From contig JAYNZW010000008.1 of assembly GCA_038103905.1 (NCBI GenBank), positions 1 through 64,000 of the forward strand: a DNA stretch of 64,000 bases. The letters run 5' to 3'. The stretch comes from CABYIR01 sp038103905 (GTDB lineage Bacteria > Pseudomonadota > Alphaproteobacteria > Pelagibacterales > AG-422-B15). The notes below the pieces were generated by a model. The model was not told the DNA's origin and searched no databases. It saw nothing but the letters and a program-made list of their open reading frames with translations. Positions 1 to 9,024 of this stretch are shown piece after piece; the first letter of the stretch is position 1; each line of letters opens with the position of its first letter. The position numbers and the translations under genes are program-made.

Positions 1-202
1 CCCACTGCATACCCATATAACAGTTGATTGCATATAACCCTTGAGCTACAGCACCGCTTCGATCTATATTTGCTTTTTCAACACAAACAATTTTAAGATC
101 TCTTCCCCAGTATCTTGACTCAAAAGTCGCACCTGTGCCTGCCATTCCTCCCCCAATGACAAGGATGTCACAATCTTCATAAACTGTTTTTGTTTTTGCC
201 AT
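1..202 (-). CDS. aprA: Adenylylsulfate (APS) reductase alpha subunit, N-terminal part (cut by window edge)
   Basis: Only the first 67 or so residues are in the window. They begin MAKTKTVYEDCDILVIGGG, a dinucleotide-binding motif (GGGMAG, residues 17-22) typical of the FAD subunit, followed by the AprA-typical stretch EKANIDRSGAVAQG and YAINCYMG. AprA carries FAD and interconverts APS with sulfite plus AMP in the cytoplasm. Its ATG shares one base with the stop of aprB (TAATG arrangement), so the two are probably translationally coupled. Together with AprM and the taurine genes downstream, the sulfite-oxidising direction is the likely one; that direction is inference. The rest of the gene lies beyond the left edge. 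Confidence 0.93.
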   Translation of the reverse strand, partial: MAKTKTVYEDCDILVIGGGMAGTGATFESRYWGRDLKIVCVEKANIDRSGAVAQGLYAINCYMGMQW

Positions 203-672
203 TAGTAGTAAACGCCTTTTTTAAAACTACTTTTATCAATTTGTGGTAATCCAGTATCAATGTTTAAACCATTAGGCTCGGAATAAAGTAATTGAGATTC
301 TAAATCATCGTTAGATGGCATATTTTCTTCAGCTAGTTTTGGAATATGTTTTCCCCAAGGCTTTGTTGTAATAGGTGACTCAAAGTTTTTTTCAGTTCCA
401 TTTCTAAATTTTATTCTCCAAGAGATTGTGCCTTTTTCTTCTTCTCTTAAGACTCTCACTTTATGACCCATTGGTGCAAAATCCGCATAGCCACGTGCAT
501 CTATTGCATTTTGTGGACAAGCTTTAACACATGAATAACATTCCCAGCACATATTCGGCTCAATATTAACAGCCCTTCGTGTTTCCTTGTCAATGTGCAT
601 GATATCAGATGGACAAATATCCACACAATGACCACATCCATCACATCTCGTCATATATACAAAAGTTGACAT
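202..672 (-). CDS. aprB: APS reductase beta subunit, two [4Fe-4S] ferredoxin
   Basis: A 156-residue protein with two CxxCxxCxxxC clusters, at Cys10/13/16/20 and Cys42/45/48/52, each followed by proline. These bind the two [4Fe-4S] clusters that pass electrons between the FAD of AprA and the membrane partner. The C-terminal half (from about residue 65) has the beta-sheet/tail region that wraps AprA in known structures. Length is normal for the family. It is the middle gene of aprM-aprB-aprA, 37 bp after aprM and overlapping the aprA start by one base. Identification is secure from the cluster spacing plus the adjacent AprA. Confidence 0.95.
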   Translation of the reverse strand: MSTFVYMTRCDGCGHCVDICPSDIMHIDKETRRAVNIEPNMCWECYSCVKACPQNAIDARGYADFAPMGHKVRVLREEEKGTISWRIKFRNGTEKNFESPITTKPWGKHIPKLAEENMPSNDDLESQLLYSEPNGLNIDTGLPQIDKSSFKKGVYY

Positions 673-709
673 AATATTTATTTCCTTTCTATTCTAAAAA
701 ATCACTGAG

Positions 710-1504
710 TTAATAGTGTCTTGCAGATTCTCTTTTTATACCAAGGCCAAACTGCTTTGGTTTGTCTGAAGGTTCTGGTAACCAATCTCTTGAACCATCT
801 TCCTCAGATAAGTTTTTTTGTAGCGCAGCTCCCGGTTTATAGAACATGTGAGCAAATTTTGACCAGTATACCCCGCCAAAAAGTACTATATTAGATAACA
901 CTAAAAGAGTTAAAAACAAGTAACTTAGTATTGCGACATCTGCGTATTGAAAGTAAGACCATAATAAAGCAAATGTAGAAGCTGTAACTAATGATAGAAC
1001 AAATAAATCAGCTCTAATTATTCTATACCAAGAATGACCTTCAGCAGAAACATCAACTCTTAGAAAGAACCAAAACCAATAACCGCCAAGACAAGTCATC
1101 ATTGCTCCAATATGCCATAGCATTGGAAGAATGACTGGTGTACTAATAAATGGGTTAGAATATCCGAAGATTAGAATGCAAGTTACAGTCCAAAATAAAA
1201 TAGATCCATACATACCAAGAAGATGAGCAATTCTTCTTTGTCCGGCACCTAATTCAGATGTGGTCATTATATCACTAGCAACTGTTTTAATTATAATTGA
1301 TGTTTTTTTTGAGGGACTAATTTTTCTTTTTGCAGCTTCTTTAGATTTTTTAAGATTGATAAAAAAATATTTTGCATTTTTTTTATGTGCCATATCCAAA
1401 AGCGTGCCCACAATAACGCATAAGATCATGGCAATAACGAATACTTTCATAAATGTTGGCGGGATTGAGCCTGCTAGTGTGGCGAATGGATTTATTTGCA
1501 GCAT
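710..1504 (-). CDS. aprM: APS reductase membrane anchor AprM
   Basis: A 264-residue membrane protein with about five hydrophobic segments (near residues 18-37, 97-115, 122-145, 167-187 and 191-215) and a cytoplasmic-looking, proline/lysine-rich C-terminus. Several histidines and tryptophans lie in or next to the helices, as in DsrM/NarI-type quinone-interacting subunits. It is the first gene of the apr operon. In one lineage of sulfur oxidisers aprM replaces qmoABC as the membrane link for AprBA, and that known arrangement is the main reason for the name. It would hand electrons from sulfite oxidation to the quinone pool. A 133-bp divergent spacer to the LysE gene holds its promoter; no motif there was convincing. 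Confidence 0.85.
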   Translation of the reverse strand: MLQINPFATLAGSIPPTFMKVFVIAMILCVIVGTLLDMAHKKNAKYFFINLKKSKEAAKRKISPSKKTSIIIKTVASDIMTTSELGAGQRRIAHLLGMYGSILFWTVTCILIFGYSNPFISTPVILPMLWHIGAMMTCLGGYWFWFFLRVDVSAEGHSWYRIIRADLFVLSLVTASTFALLWSYFQYADVAILSYLFLTLLVLSNIVLFGGVYWSKFAHMFYKPGAALQKNLSEEDGSRDWLPEPSDKPKQFGLGIKRESARHY

Positions 1505-1637
1505 ATGGCCTCAATATAACTAAAAAAATTACTAATTCCTATCATTTATAATTGAATAGGTAGAGGATGATTCCCCAAAAAACAATATAAAAATAGGTCT
1601 CTTTGAATAATTTTCAAACTAATATAAAAGACCTCCA

Positions 1638-2258
1638 ATGATTGAGTATTTTCTTCCATTACTATTGCTATGTGTAATTCAATCTGGAACACCTGGTCCT
1701 AATAATATTATGCTGACTGCTTCAGGAAAAAACTTTGGGTATATAAGAACCGTTCCTCATATGGCAGGTGTAGTTATTGGATTTCTCTCCTTATTATTAG
1801 TGCTGAGTTTGGGACTGATATCAGTTTTTAAAAATTATCCTATAGCTCAAACCATTTTACAAATTCTAGGATCCATTTATTTATTATACTTATCTTACCG
1901 TATTTATTTTTCTTTTAGTTCAAATAATAATACTCGTACAAAGCCAATAACATTTCTCGAATCATCTTTGTTTCAGTATGTTAATCCAAAAGGCGTCATG
2001 ATGGCGATAACGACAATCTCAATATATACAGATTTTAAAAATTTCACTTTTATAAGTAATTTTGTTGAAGGTATGATTTTCATCCTAATTGCATTTACAA
2101 TTTCAAATGTCTTTGCAGTATTAACATGGACATCAGTGGGAGTTTTTTTGAATAATTTTATAAAATCAGAAAAATCAATAAAATCATTTAATGGATTAAT
2201 GGCAATCTTACTTGTATTAACTGTTATTTGGATTAATTATGAATTTTATGGAACTTAA
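1638..2258 (+). CDS. LysE/RhtB family amino-acid exporter
   Basis: A 206-residue, strongly hydrophobic protein with the N-terminal family motif GTPGPNN at about residues 18-24 and roughly six predicted membrane helices, including the conserved NPKG after the third (near residue 117). LysE/RhtB proteins export amino acids or derivatives such as homoserine, threonine or lysine; the substrate cannot be told from sequence. It starts with ATG and its 3' end overlaps the next gene by 20 bp, so the three genes 1638-3806 are probably one transcript. Confidence 0.85.
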   Translation: MIEYFLPLLLLCVIQSGTPGPNNIMLTASGKNFGYIRTVPHMAGVVIGFLSLLLVLSLGLISVFKNYPIAQTILQILGSIYLLYLSYRIYFSFSSNNNTRTKPITFLESSLFQYVNPKGVMMAITTISIYTDFKNFTFISNFVEGMIFILIAFTISNVFAVLTWTSVGVFLNNFIKSEKSIKSFNGLMAILLVLTVIWINYEFYGT

Positions 2259-2844
2259 AAAAACTTTTATTGCTTATTTAGTAATTTTACATTGCCTAAT
2301 TATTGCAATTTCAAACTATCTAGTTCAATTTCCTGTAGTGGTTTTTGGATTAGATTACACTATCGGAACTTTTACTTTTCCGATAATTGTTTTGGCCACT
2401 GATCTCACCGTGCGTTTATCAGGCTCAAGTAATGCAAGAAAAGTAATTGCAATAGCCTTTATTCCAGCATTTATTATATCTTTTTATTTTGCTGATTTTA
2501 GAATTGCAATAGCTTCAGTTGCCGCTTATTCATTGGGGCAATTACTCGATGTATATGTATTTTCAAAAGTTAGAGAAAAAATTGGTGATAAAGGCTTAAG
2601 TTTAAGTCCTAAATGGTATTTGGCTCCAATTGTTAGTACTTTTTTTGCACAATTTATTGATACTTACTTATTTTATGGAATAGCATTTAATAATTCATCA
2701 GATGAATTCATGCGAGATAATTGGATTACAATTGCAAATAATGACTTTGTTTTAAAACTAATTATTTGTTACTTAGCTTTTTTACCTATTTATGTTCTAA
2801 TTTTAAATAGGTCCTTCATTTATATTAAAAATAAAGCGTTCTAA
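2239..2844 (+). CDS. yhhQ: YhhQ family queuosine-precursor (preQ0/preQ1) transporter
   Basis: A 201-residue integral membrane protein of the VUT/YhhQ (DUF165) family: SNYLVQFP near residue 25, then TFTFPIIVLATDLTVRLSG, with the charged residues characteristic of this family, and about six helices. Family members import 7-deazaguanine precursors for queuosine tRNA modification. The same window carries queA and tgt, which supports that role. The start is ATG at 2239 or the in-frame ATG at 2248; both overlap the upstream LysE gene. Its stop overlaps the next ATG by one base (TAATG), indicating coupled translation. Confidence 0.85.
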   Translation: MNFMELKKTFIAYLVILHCLIIAISNYLVQFPVVVFGLDYTIGTFTFPIIVLATDLTVRLSGSSNARKVIAIAFIPAFIISFYFADFRIAIASVAAYSLGQLLDVYVFSKVREKIGDKGLSLSPKWYLAPIVSTFFAQFIDTYLFYGIAFNNSSDEFMRDNWITIANNDFVLKLIICYLAFLPIYVLILNRSFIYIKNKAF

Positions 2845-3806
2845 TGATATCGACATCAATTTCTCCAGAAGTATTTGACAAAAAAAATATTTCAAAAGAC
2901 ATACATCAAATGAATGAGCACATCAGCTCATTACTCACTAATGCTCCCCCTTCACATGAAATACCCTTTGATGTCTTGCAAGAAATAAGAAGAAACGGTG
3001 GCGGCTTATTTCCGTATCAATCTTTCTCTGATCAGGCTGAAAATAGAACTGTTGAATATAATTCAAGAAAGGTGCCCATAAGAGTATTCAATTTTGCAAA
3101 TCCTAAGTTTATTTACCTGCATATACATGGTGGTGGTCACTGTATAGGAGCAGCTGACATGCAAGATCAATCACTTGAAAAGATTTCTAGAAATTTAAGC
3201 TGTGTCGTTATTAGTATTGAATATAGGCTGGCCCCAGATAACCCTTATCCAGCAGCACCAGACGATTGCGAAACAGTAGCACTGTGGCTAGTTGAAAATT
3301 CAAAGAAAGAATTTAATACTGAAAAAATTATTATTGGAGGCGAGTCAGCTGGCGCTAACCTTTCAGCTGTTACTCTTCAAAGAATAAAGAATAAAAACAT
3401 GTTGGAGCCATTTAAGGGAGCCAATTTAATATATGGCTCTTATGATGCACGATTAACACCAAGCACACTTAGAAAAAAAGACTCTGATGAAGTTTTTTTA
3501 TTATCTTATGAAATGATTAGAAAATTTAGAGATTCATATTTTCAAGGAAATATTGATTTAAGTTCTCCAGACGTATCTCCAATACAAGGTGATTTGTCTG
3601 GAATGCCACCTGCTTTATTTACCGTTGGAACAAGAGATTTGCTTCTTGATGACTCATTATTCATGTATGGGAGATGGCTAAGTTATGGTTCACATGCAAG
3701 CATTTTAATAATTGCTGGCGCTGATCATGCATTTAATGCTTTTCAATCTGAGACGACAAGTTCAGTAGAAAATAAAATAAGTGAATTTATTAAATCAGTA
3801 ATTTAA
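2844..3806 (+). CDS. Alpha/beta-hydrolase, hormone-sensitive-lipase (type IV) esterase
   Basis: A 320-residue esterase. The oxyanion-hole motif HGGGHCIGA lies near residue 93, the nucleophile is in GGESAGANL, the acid is probably the Asp of TRDLLLDD, and the base is in GADHAFNAF near the C-terminus, giving a complete Ser-Asp-His triad in the HSL order. No signal peptide is seen, so it is likely cytoplasmic. The substrate is unknown; short-chain acyl esters are usual. It is translationally coupled to yhhQ by a 1-bp overlap and its end overlaps the convergent patatin gene by 12 bp. Confidence 0.85.
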   Translation: MISTSISPEVFDKKNISKDIHQMNEHISSLLTNAPPSHEIPFDVLQEIRRNGGGLFPYQSFSDQAENRTVEYNSRKVPIRVFNFANPKFIYLHIHGGGHCIGAADMQDQSLEKISRNLSCVVISIEYRLAPDNPYPAAPDDCETVALWLVENSKKEFNTEKIIIGGESAGANLSAVTLQRIKNKNMLEPFKGANLIYGSYDARLTPSTLRKKDSDEVFLLSYEMIRKFRDSYFQGNIDLSSPDVSPIQGDLSGMPPALFTVGTRDLLLDDSLFMYGRWLSYGSHASILIIAGADHAFNAFQSETTSSVENKISEFIKSVI

Positions 3807-4640
3807 ATCTTTTAGATAATTTTCTGCAACTTTTTTTCCTAATTCATAATCAGCCTTCAAGATAGAAATGTTTTTTGTATCTCGTTTTGATCTCAGTCTA
3901 TGTGGAGGACAGATCTGGATTATTTTACAATCCTTTGGAGGATTTTCTATAAAATCAAGTGCCTTATTATAAGTTTTATCATGTTCTAGTAATGCTTTTT
4001 TAAGTTTTGGAAAATTTTTTGAAAATAATGCCCCAATATAATTTTCAATCTTTAGTTTTCGTCTAAAATTTTCTTCATAGGTGCGTATGATAGTTATCTC
4101 TTTTGCCCCCATTTCATAAGCTTTTTGTGCAGGTAAAGGATCGGCGATACCTCCGTCAAATTTTCTACGACCATCAATTATACTTGGCGTTTTGACTAAA
4201 ACTGGAAGAGTGCCAGAAGCAATCATTTTAGGCATCCATTCACCATTACCAAAAGAATAATACTCTGGATTTGCATCTATGGCATCAGTTACAACTGCTA
4301 TGTATTCTTTACCTTCTAAATTTTTTTTTATTTTGTCCATGTTTGGCTTAAACATTTTTTCACCATCTTCATACATTTTGTGAAATTTGATTATGTCTTT
4401 TCCTGTAAATATATTTTTATAATTTATATAATCGCCTCTTGATGCATATAACATTTTTTCTAAGTTATTATCTGTTTCTCTAATAAGGTACCAGCATAAG
4501 ACAGCGACACCATTAGAGACACCAATATAGACATCGAATGGATCGAAATTTTTATTAATAAATGTATCAGTAATACCAAAGGAAAAGACTCCTCTTTGAC
4601 CACCACCTTCAACTATTAATGCTTTTTTATTTCTTTTCAT
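3795..4640 (-). CDS. Patatin-like phospholipase (YjjU/RssA type)
   Basis: A 281-residue patatin-fold hydrolase. The N-terminal glycine-rich oxyanion loop is VEGGGQRGVFSFG, the nucleophile elbow is GVSNG (GxSxG, near residue 40), and the dyad aspartate is in FDGGIADPLPA. No signal peptide or membrane helix is evident, so it is probably a cytosolic acyl hydrolase, most like YjjU. It is convergent with the preceding esterase and divergent from the TANGO2-like gene with only 26 bp between the start codons. Confidence 0.85.
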   Translation of the reverse strand: MKRNKKALIVEGGGQRGVFSFGITDTFINKNFDPFDVYIGVSNGVAVLCWYLIRETDNNLEKMLYASRGDYINYKNIFTGKDIIKFHKMYEDGEKMFKPNMDKIKKNLEGKEYIAVVTDAIDANPEYYSFGNGEWMPKMIASGTLPVLVKTPSIIDGRRKFDGGIADPLPAQKAYEMGAKEITIIRTYEENFRRKLKIENYIGALFSKNFPKLKKALLEHDKTYNKALDFIENPPKDCKIIQICPPHRLRSKRDTKNISILKADYELGKKVAENYLKDLNY

Positions 4641-4666
4641 TATAATCAGTTTAAAAAAATGATTTC

Positions 4667-5422
4667 ATGTGTTCAATAATTTTATTAAGACAAAGCATGT
4701 CAGAATGGCCAATTATAATTGGAGCTAATAGAGATGAAATGTCTGATAGAAAATCATTACCACCCTCGAGGCACTGGGACGATAGACCTTACATTTTTGC
4801 CGGAAAAGATTTAGAGGCTGGAGGGACTTGGTTAGGTATCAATGACTACGGAGTTGTTTGTGGGATTATGAATAGGATAAATACATTAGGTCCTGACCCT
4901 GACAAGAGATCAAGGGGGGAATTGGTTTTAGATGCTCTCGACCACGCAGATGCCAATGAGTCTTTGAATGCAATTGTTGAGATAGAAAAAAATTCATATA
5001 AAGGATTTAATATGTTGATTGCAGATAATGTGAATGCTTATTGGATAAAGTCATCTGATGAATCTGACGTTATTGAATATTTCAATATACCAGATGGTCT
5101 TTCAATGATAACTGCCTATGATCGAAATGATATCAATTCAAAAAGAATCAAAAATTATTTATCAAAATTTTCAATTGCCGAAACACCTGATCCTTCAACT
5201 GATAACTGGATGGATTGGGAAATGCTTCTAGGAAGTACGTATAGTGATGATGATGATCCGCTAAGTGCAATGTGTGTAAGAACGAGTGTAGGATTCAATA
5301 CAGTTTCCTCTTGCCTTATTGCATTACCAGGTTTTCAACCTGAGCCATTAATTAAAAAGCCTAAATTTAAATTTGCTAACGGCTCTCCTGATAATGCTAA
5401 ATTTGAAGATACTGATATCTAG
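4667..5422 (+). CDS. TANGO2/NRDE family protein
   Basis: A 251-residue protein beginning MCSIILLRQ, with the signature ANRDE near residue 20 (the NRDE motif that names the family) and the motifs FAGKD, GGTWLGIN and NRINTLGPDP. Homologs run from bacteria to human TANGO2, which has been linked to haem and lipid handling; the biochemical activity in bacteria is not settled. The Cys2 after the initiator Met is conserved in the family and could be an exposed N-terminal nucleophile. It ends in an acidic tail. No operon partner is obvious. Confidence 0.8.
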   Translation: MCSIILLRQSMSEWPIIIGANRDEMSDRKSLPPSRHWDDRPYIFAGKDLEAGGTWLGINDYGVVCGIMNRINTLGPDPDKRSRGELVLDALDHADANESLNAIVEIEKNSYKGFNMLIADNVNAYWIKSSDESDVIEYFNIPDGLSMITAYDRNDINSKRIKNYLSKFSIAETPDPSTDNWMDWEMLLGSTYSDDDDPLSAMCVRTSVGFNTVSSCLIALPGFQPEPLIKKPKFKFANGSPDNAKFEDTDI

Positions 5423-5561
5423 ATAAAATTTATCTATTCTCCAAACTATTGAAATCAATCATGAAATACCGAAATATTGAGAGCATTTGATTGAAATTTA
5501 TGGTTGATAGACTTTCATCCCATACATATAATCACGTTTTTTATTCTATTTGGAGCAATTA

Positions 5562-6770
5562 ATGACTGACTGTTATATCTATGATGCAATAAGAACCCCT
5601 AGAGGCAAAGGTAAAAAGAATGGATCTCTTCACGAGGTAACTTCTTTAGAGCTTGCAACTCAAGTATTGAACAATATCAAAGACAGAAACAACTTGGATA
5701 CTAGTGATGTCGATGATGTCGTTTTAGGATGTGTAACACCAGTTGGTGAACAGGGGGCAGACATAGCGAGAACAGCAGTATTGAAAGCAGACTACAATCA
5801 GTCAGTTGCAGGTGTACAAATTAATAGATTTTGTGCATCCGGATTAGAAGCCACTAATATGGCCGCAGGTCAGATTATGTCTGGACAGTCCCAAATGACA
5901 ATTGGTGGTGGGGTTGAGTCTCTATCCAGAATTCCAATGGGATCTGATGGAGGAGCAATGGTGGCCGATCCATCTGTTGCAATTGACAATTATTTCGTTC
6001 CTCAAGGTGTTAGTGCGGATATGATTGCCTCAAAGTATGGGTATTCAAGAGATGATGTAGATGCTTATTCTGTTGAAAGTCAGAAAAGAGCTAAAAAAGC
6101 TTGGGATGAAAAAAGATTTGATAAATCGATTACACCTGTGAAGGATATTAATGGATTAACAATTCTTGATCATGATGAATTCATGAGACCTGAAACAACA
6201 ATGCAAAGTTTAGGTGCATTGGATCCATCATTTGCAATGATGGGTGAAATGGCAGGTTTTGATGCAACAATAAATCAACGATATCCAGAAGTTGAGTCAG
6301 TTAATCATGTTCATACAGCAGGAAACTCATCAGGTATCGTAGATGGAGCTGCTGGAATATTACTAGGCAATAAAGAAATTGGAGAAAAGTATGGCTTGAA
6401 ACCTAGAGCTAAAATAAAAGGTTTTGCATCAATTGGATCAGAGCCAAGCATCATGTTGACTGGACCTGGATTTGTTACTGATAAGCTGCTGAAAAATCTT
6501 GGTATGAGCAAAAGTGATATTGATATCTGGGAATTAAACGAAGCTTTCGCTGCAGTTGTTCTAAGATTTATGGAACATATGGGCGTAGATCATTCTGATA
6601 TAAACGTAAACGGTGGAGCTATTGCAATGGGCCATCCTCTAGGTGCTACCGGTGCAATGATCTTAGGTACTGTTATGGACGAATTAGAAAGAACTAATAA
6701 GTCTACAGCTCTAGCAACATTATGTGTTGGCGGCGGTATGGGCACAGCTACCGTAATAGAACGCGTTTAA
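5562..6770 (+). CDS. fadA: Acetyl-CoA C-acyltransferase (thiolase), FadA-like
   Basis: Thiolase of 402 residues, the last step of beta-oxidation (3-ketoacyl-CoA plus CoA gives acetyl-CoA). The nucleophile Cys91 is in [10 protein letters not shown], the base His in [15 protein letters not shown] and the second Cys in [15 protein letters not shown]. The ATG at 5562 is chosen because a GGAG ribosome-binding site (5552-5555) lies 6 bases before it; an in-frame TTG at 5550 would sit on that site. It is 15 bp upstream of the hydratase/dehydrogenase gene and surely co-transcribed. FadI-type or acetoacetyl-CoA thiolase are alternatives. Confidence 0.9.
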   Translation: MTDCYIYDAIRTPRGKGKKNGSLHEVTSLELATQVLNNIKDRNNLDTSDVDDVVLGCVTPVGEQGADIARTAVLKADYNQSVAGVQINRFCASGLEATNMAAGQIMSGQSQMTIGGGVESLSRIPMGSDGGAMVADPSVAIDNYFVPQGVSADMIASKYGYSRDDVDAYSVESQKRAKKAWDEKRFDKSITPVKDINGLTILDHDEFMRPETTMQSLGALDPSFAMMGEMAGFDATINQRYPEVESVNHVHTAGNSSGIVDGAAGILLGNKEIGEKYGLKPRAKIKGFASIGSEPSIMLTGPGFVTDKLLKNLGMSKSDIDIWELNEAFAAVVLRFMEHMGVDHSDINVNGGAIAMGHPLGATGAMILGTVMDELERTNKSTALATLCVGGGMGTATVIERV

Positions 6771-6785
6771 CTCAAAAGGAAAATT

Positions 6786-8978
6786 ATGGCTGATATTAGT
6801 TATGAAATAGATAATGATGGTATAGCTGTCGTTACATGGGATCTAGAAGATCGTTCAATGAATGTCTTAAACTTTAAGTCTCTTGGGGAATATGGCGATG
6901 CTATTAAGAAATTGATTGCTGATGAAAAAGTTAAAGGAATTGTTTTGGCTAGTGCGAAAGATGCATTCATTGCTGGAGCAGATCTTACATCTTCAGATGT
7001 TTTTGGTTTTGATCAAAAAGATACAGATAAAACGAAAGCTGCGGAAAAAATTTACAATGGCAATATGGAAATGCAGAACTTGTTCAGAAGTATGGAGACA
7101 TCAGGAAAACCTTTCGTTGCTGCAATCAACGGACATGCCTTAGGCGGCGGCTTTGAAATTTGTTTAGCTTGCCACTATAGAGTAGCCATTGACAATGATA
7201 AAATTCAAATAGGTCAGCCAGAAGCTAAGGTAGGTCTTATTCCTGGTGCAGGTGGCACGCAGAGAGTTCCAAGACTTGCTGGCATTACTCAAGATATAAT
7301 GGGCTTCTTAATGGCCGGAACCCCTTTCACTCCCAAAAAAGCATTAAGTTCAGGTCTAATAAATGAGGTTACTGACAAAGATAACTTAATTGAAACTGCT
7401 AAAAAATATATTCGTGATGGTGGCAAAGCTGTTCAACCATGGGATGAAAAGGGTTTTAAATTTCCTGGTGGTCTTCCTTATACTCCAAAAGGGATGATGA
7501 TATGGGGAGCAGCATCATCATCATTAAGAAAAATGTCTTATAACAATTATCCTGCTCAGTCTGCAATATTATCAGCTTTATATGAAGGTGTTCAGGTCCC
7601 AATCGATGCAGGCCTAAGAATTGAGGCGAGGTATTTTACCAAAGTTGTAATGGACCCAGTTTCTCAAAATATGGTGAGAAGTCTTTTTGTTAACATGCAG
7701 GCTTTGAGTAAAGGCGCGAGAAGGCCAAAGGAATTTGATAAATATGATGTAAAAAAAATTGGTATATTAGGTGCTGGACTTATGGGAGCTGGTATAGCTT
7801 ATGTAACAGCAAAAGCTGGTATAGAAGTAATATTAATTGATCAAGACCAAGAAAATGCTGAAAAAGGAAAAGACTATTCAGTAAAGCTCCTTGATAAAGC
7901 TCTAAGTAGAAAAAAAACCACAGAAGAAAAAAAAGAAAAGCTGTTGAGCTTGATCACTCCAACTACAGATTATAATTTGCTTAAAGGAGCTGATCTGATT
8001 GTTGAAGCGGTATTCGAAAATAGAGATATCAAAGCTGATGTTACAGCAAAAGCTGAAGCTCAAATTTCTGAAGATGCTGTTTTTGGTTCTAATACCTCAA
8101 CTTTGCCGATAACAGGTTTAGCGGAAAATTCATCAAGACCTAATAACTTCATCGGTATCCATTATTTCTCTCCTGTAGAAAAAATGCCACTCGTCGAAAT
8201 AATTATGGGAGAAAAAACTTCTCAAGAAACGTTAGCAAAGGCTATGGACTATGTTCAAAAAATTAAAAAAACACCTATCGTTGTAAATGATAGTAGAGGT
8301 TTTTATACAAGTAGAGTCTTTGGTACATACACAGGTGAAGGTGTTGCAATGCTTGCTGAAGGTATTAAGCCAGCTTTAATCGAAAATGCTGGAAAGATGA
8401 CGGGTATGCCTATGGCACCTCTTGCTTTATCTGATGCGGTTGCTTTAGATTTAGCGTGGAAGGTTACAACTCAAACAAAGAAAGATTTTGAAGCTGAAGG
8501 AAAAGAGTTTCCCATTACCCCAATGTACTCAATTATGGAGGAGATGGTTGAAAAGCAAGGTCGCTTTGGTAAGAAGAATAATAAAGGTTTTTATGAATAT
8601 CCAGAAAATGGAAAAAAATATCTTTGGCCTGAACTTTCAAAATTATGCAAGGAAAGTGAAGAGCAGCCTGATGTTAATGAATTGAAGAAAAGGTTCTTAT
8701 ATATTCAGGCACTTGAAACAGCAAAATGTTACGAGGAAAATGTGCTTACTGACGTAAGAGACGCTGATATTGGTGCAATTTTAGGATGGGGAATGGCTCC
8801 TTGGACTGGAGGCCCACTGTCTTATATTGATATGGTTGGCATCAAGGATTTCGTTGCCGAAGCAGATAATTTGGCACAAAAATATGGGGAACGATTTACG
8901 CCATGTAAACTCCTTCGTGATATGGCCGCTAAAAATGAAAGTTTCCACAAGAGTGGTAATTCTAGTCAAGTAGCTTAA
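6786..8978 (+). CDS. fadJ: Multifunctional enoyl-CoA hydratase / 3-hydroxyacyl-CoA dehydrogenase
   Basis: A 730-residue fusion. Residues 1 to about 190 are a crotonase domain with AGADL, the oxyanion-forming GGGFEICLACHYR and the catalytic Glu in GQPEAKVGLIPGAGGTQR. From about residue 315 comes the NAD-binding domain (KIGILGAGLMGAGIAY), then NTSTLPI, GIHYFSPVEKMPLVEII, and two C-terminal dehydrogenase domains. It hydrates trans-2-enoyl-CoA and oxidises 3-hydroxyacyl-CoA. With the thiolase upstream it forms a complete beta-oxidation complex. FadB and FadJ cannot be separated by eye. A 46-bp gap without a terminator separates it from the aminotransferase, so read-through into the sulfonate genes is possible. 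Confidence 0.9.
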   Translation: MADISYEIDNDGIAVVTWDLEDRSMNVLNFKSLGEYGDAIKKLIADEKVKGIVLASAKDAFIAGADLTSSDVFGFDQKDTDKTKAAEKIYNGNMEMQNLFRSMETSGKPFVAAINGHALGGGFEICLACHYRVAIDNDKIQIGQPEAKVGLIPGAGGTQRVPRLAGITQDIMGFLMAGTPFTPKKALSSGLINEVTDKDNLIETAKKYIRDGGKAVQPWDEKGFKFPGGLPYTPKGMMIWGAASSSLRKMSYNNYPAQSAILSALYEGVQVPIDAGLRIEARYFTKVVMDPVSQNMVRSLFVNMQALSKGARRPKEFDKYDVKKIGILGAGLMGAGIAYVTAKAGIEVILIDQDQENAEKGKDYSVKLLDKALSRKKTTEEKKEKLLSLITPTTDYNLLKGADLIVEAVFENRDIKADVTAKAEAQISEDAVFGSNTSTLPITGLAENSSRPNNFIGIHYFSPVEKMPLVEIIMGEKTSQETLAKAMDYVQKIKKTPIVVNDSRGFYTSRVFGTYTGEGVAMLAEGIKPALIENAGKMTGMPMAPLALSDAVALDLAWKVTTQTKKDFEAEGKEFPITPMYSIMEEMVEKQGRFGKKNNKGFYEYPENGKKYLWPELSKLCKESEEQPDVNELKKRFLYIQALETAKCYEENVLTDVRDADIGAILGWGMAPWTGGPLSYIDMVGIKDFVAEADNLAQKYGERFTPCKLLRDMAAKNESFHKSGNSSQVA

Positions 8979-9024
8979 ATAAGACTAAGATAAATATTAT
9001 TTTTCAAGGTTTGAGAGGATCAAT

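Noticed and set aside
1602..1618. Inverted repeat TTTGAA/TTCAAA in the aprM-LysE spacer as an operator
   Set aside because: Short, A/T-rich and without a second copy or regulator gene nearby.
5421..5435. Palindrome AGATAAAATTTATCT at the end of the TANGO2-like gene
   Set aside because: Pure A/T-rich symmetry with no loop or T-tract; such palindromes are expected by chance in this composition.
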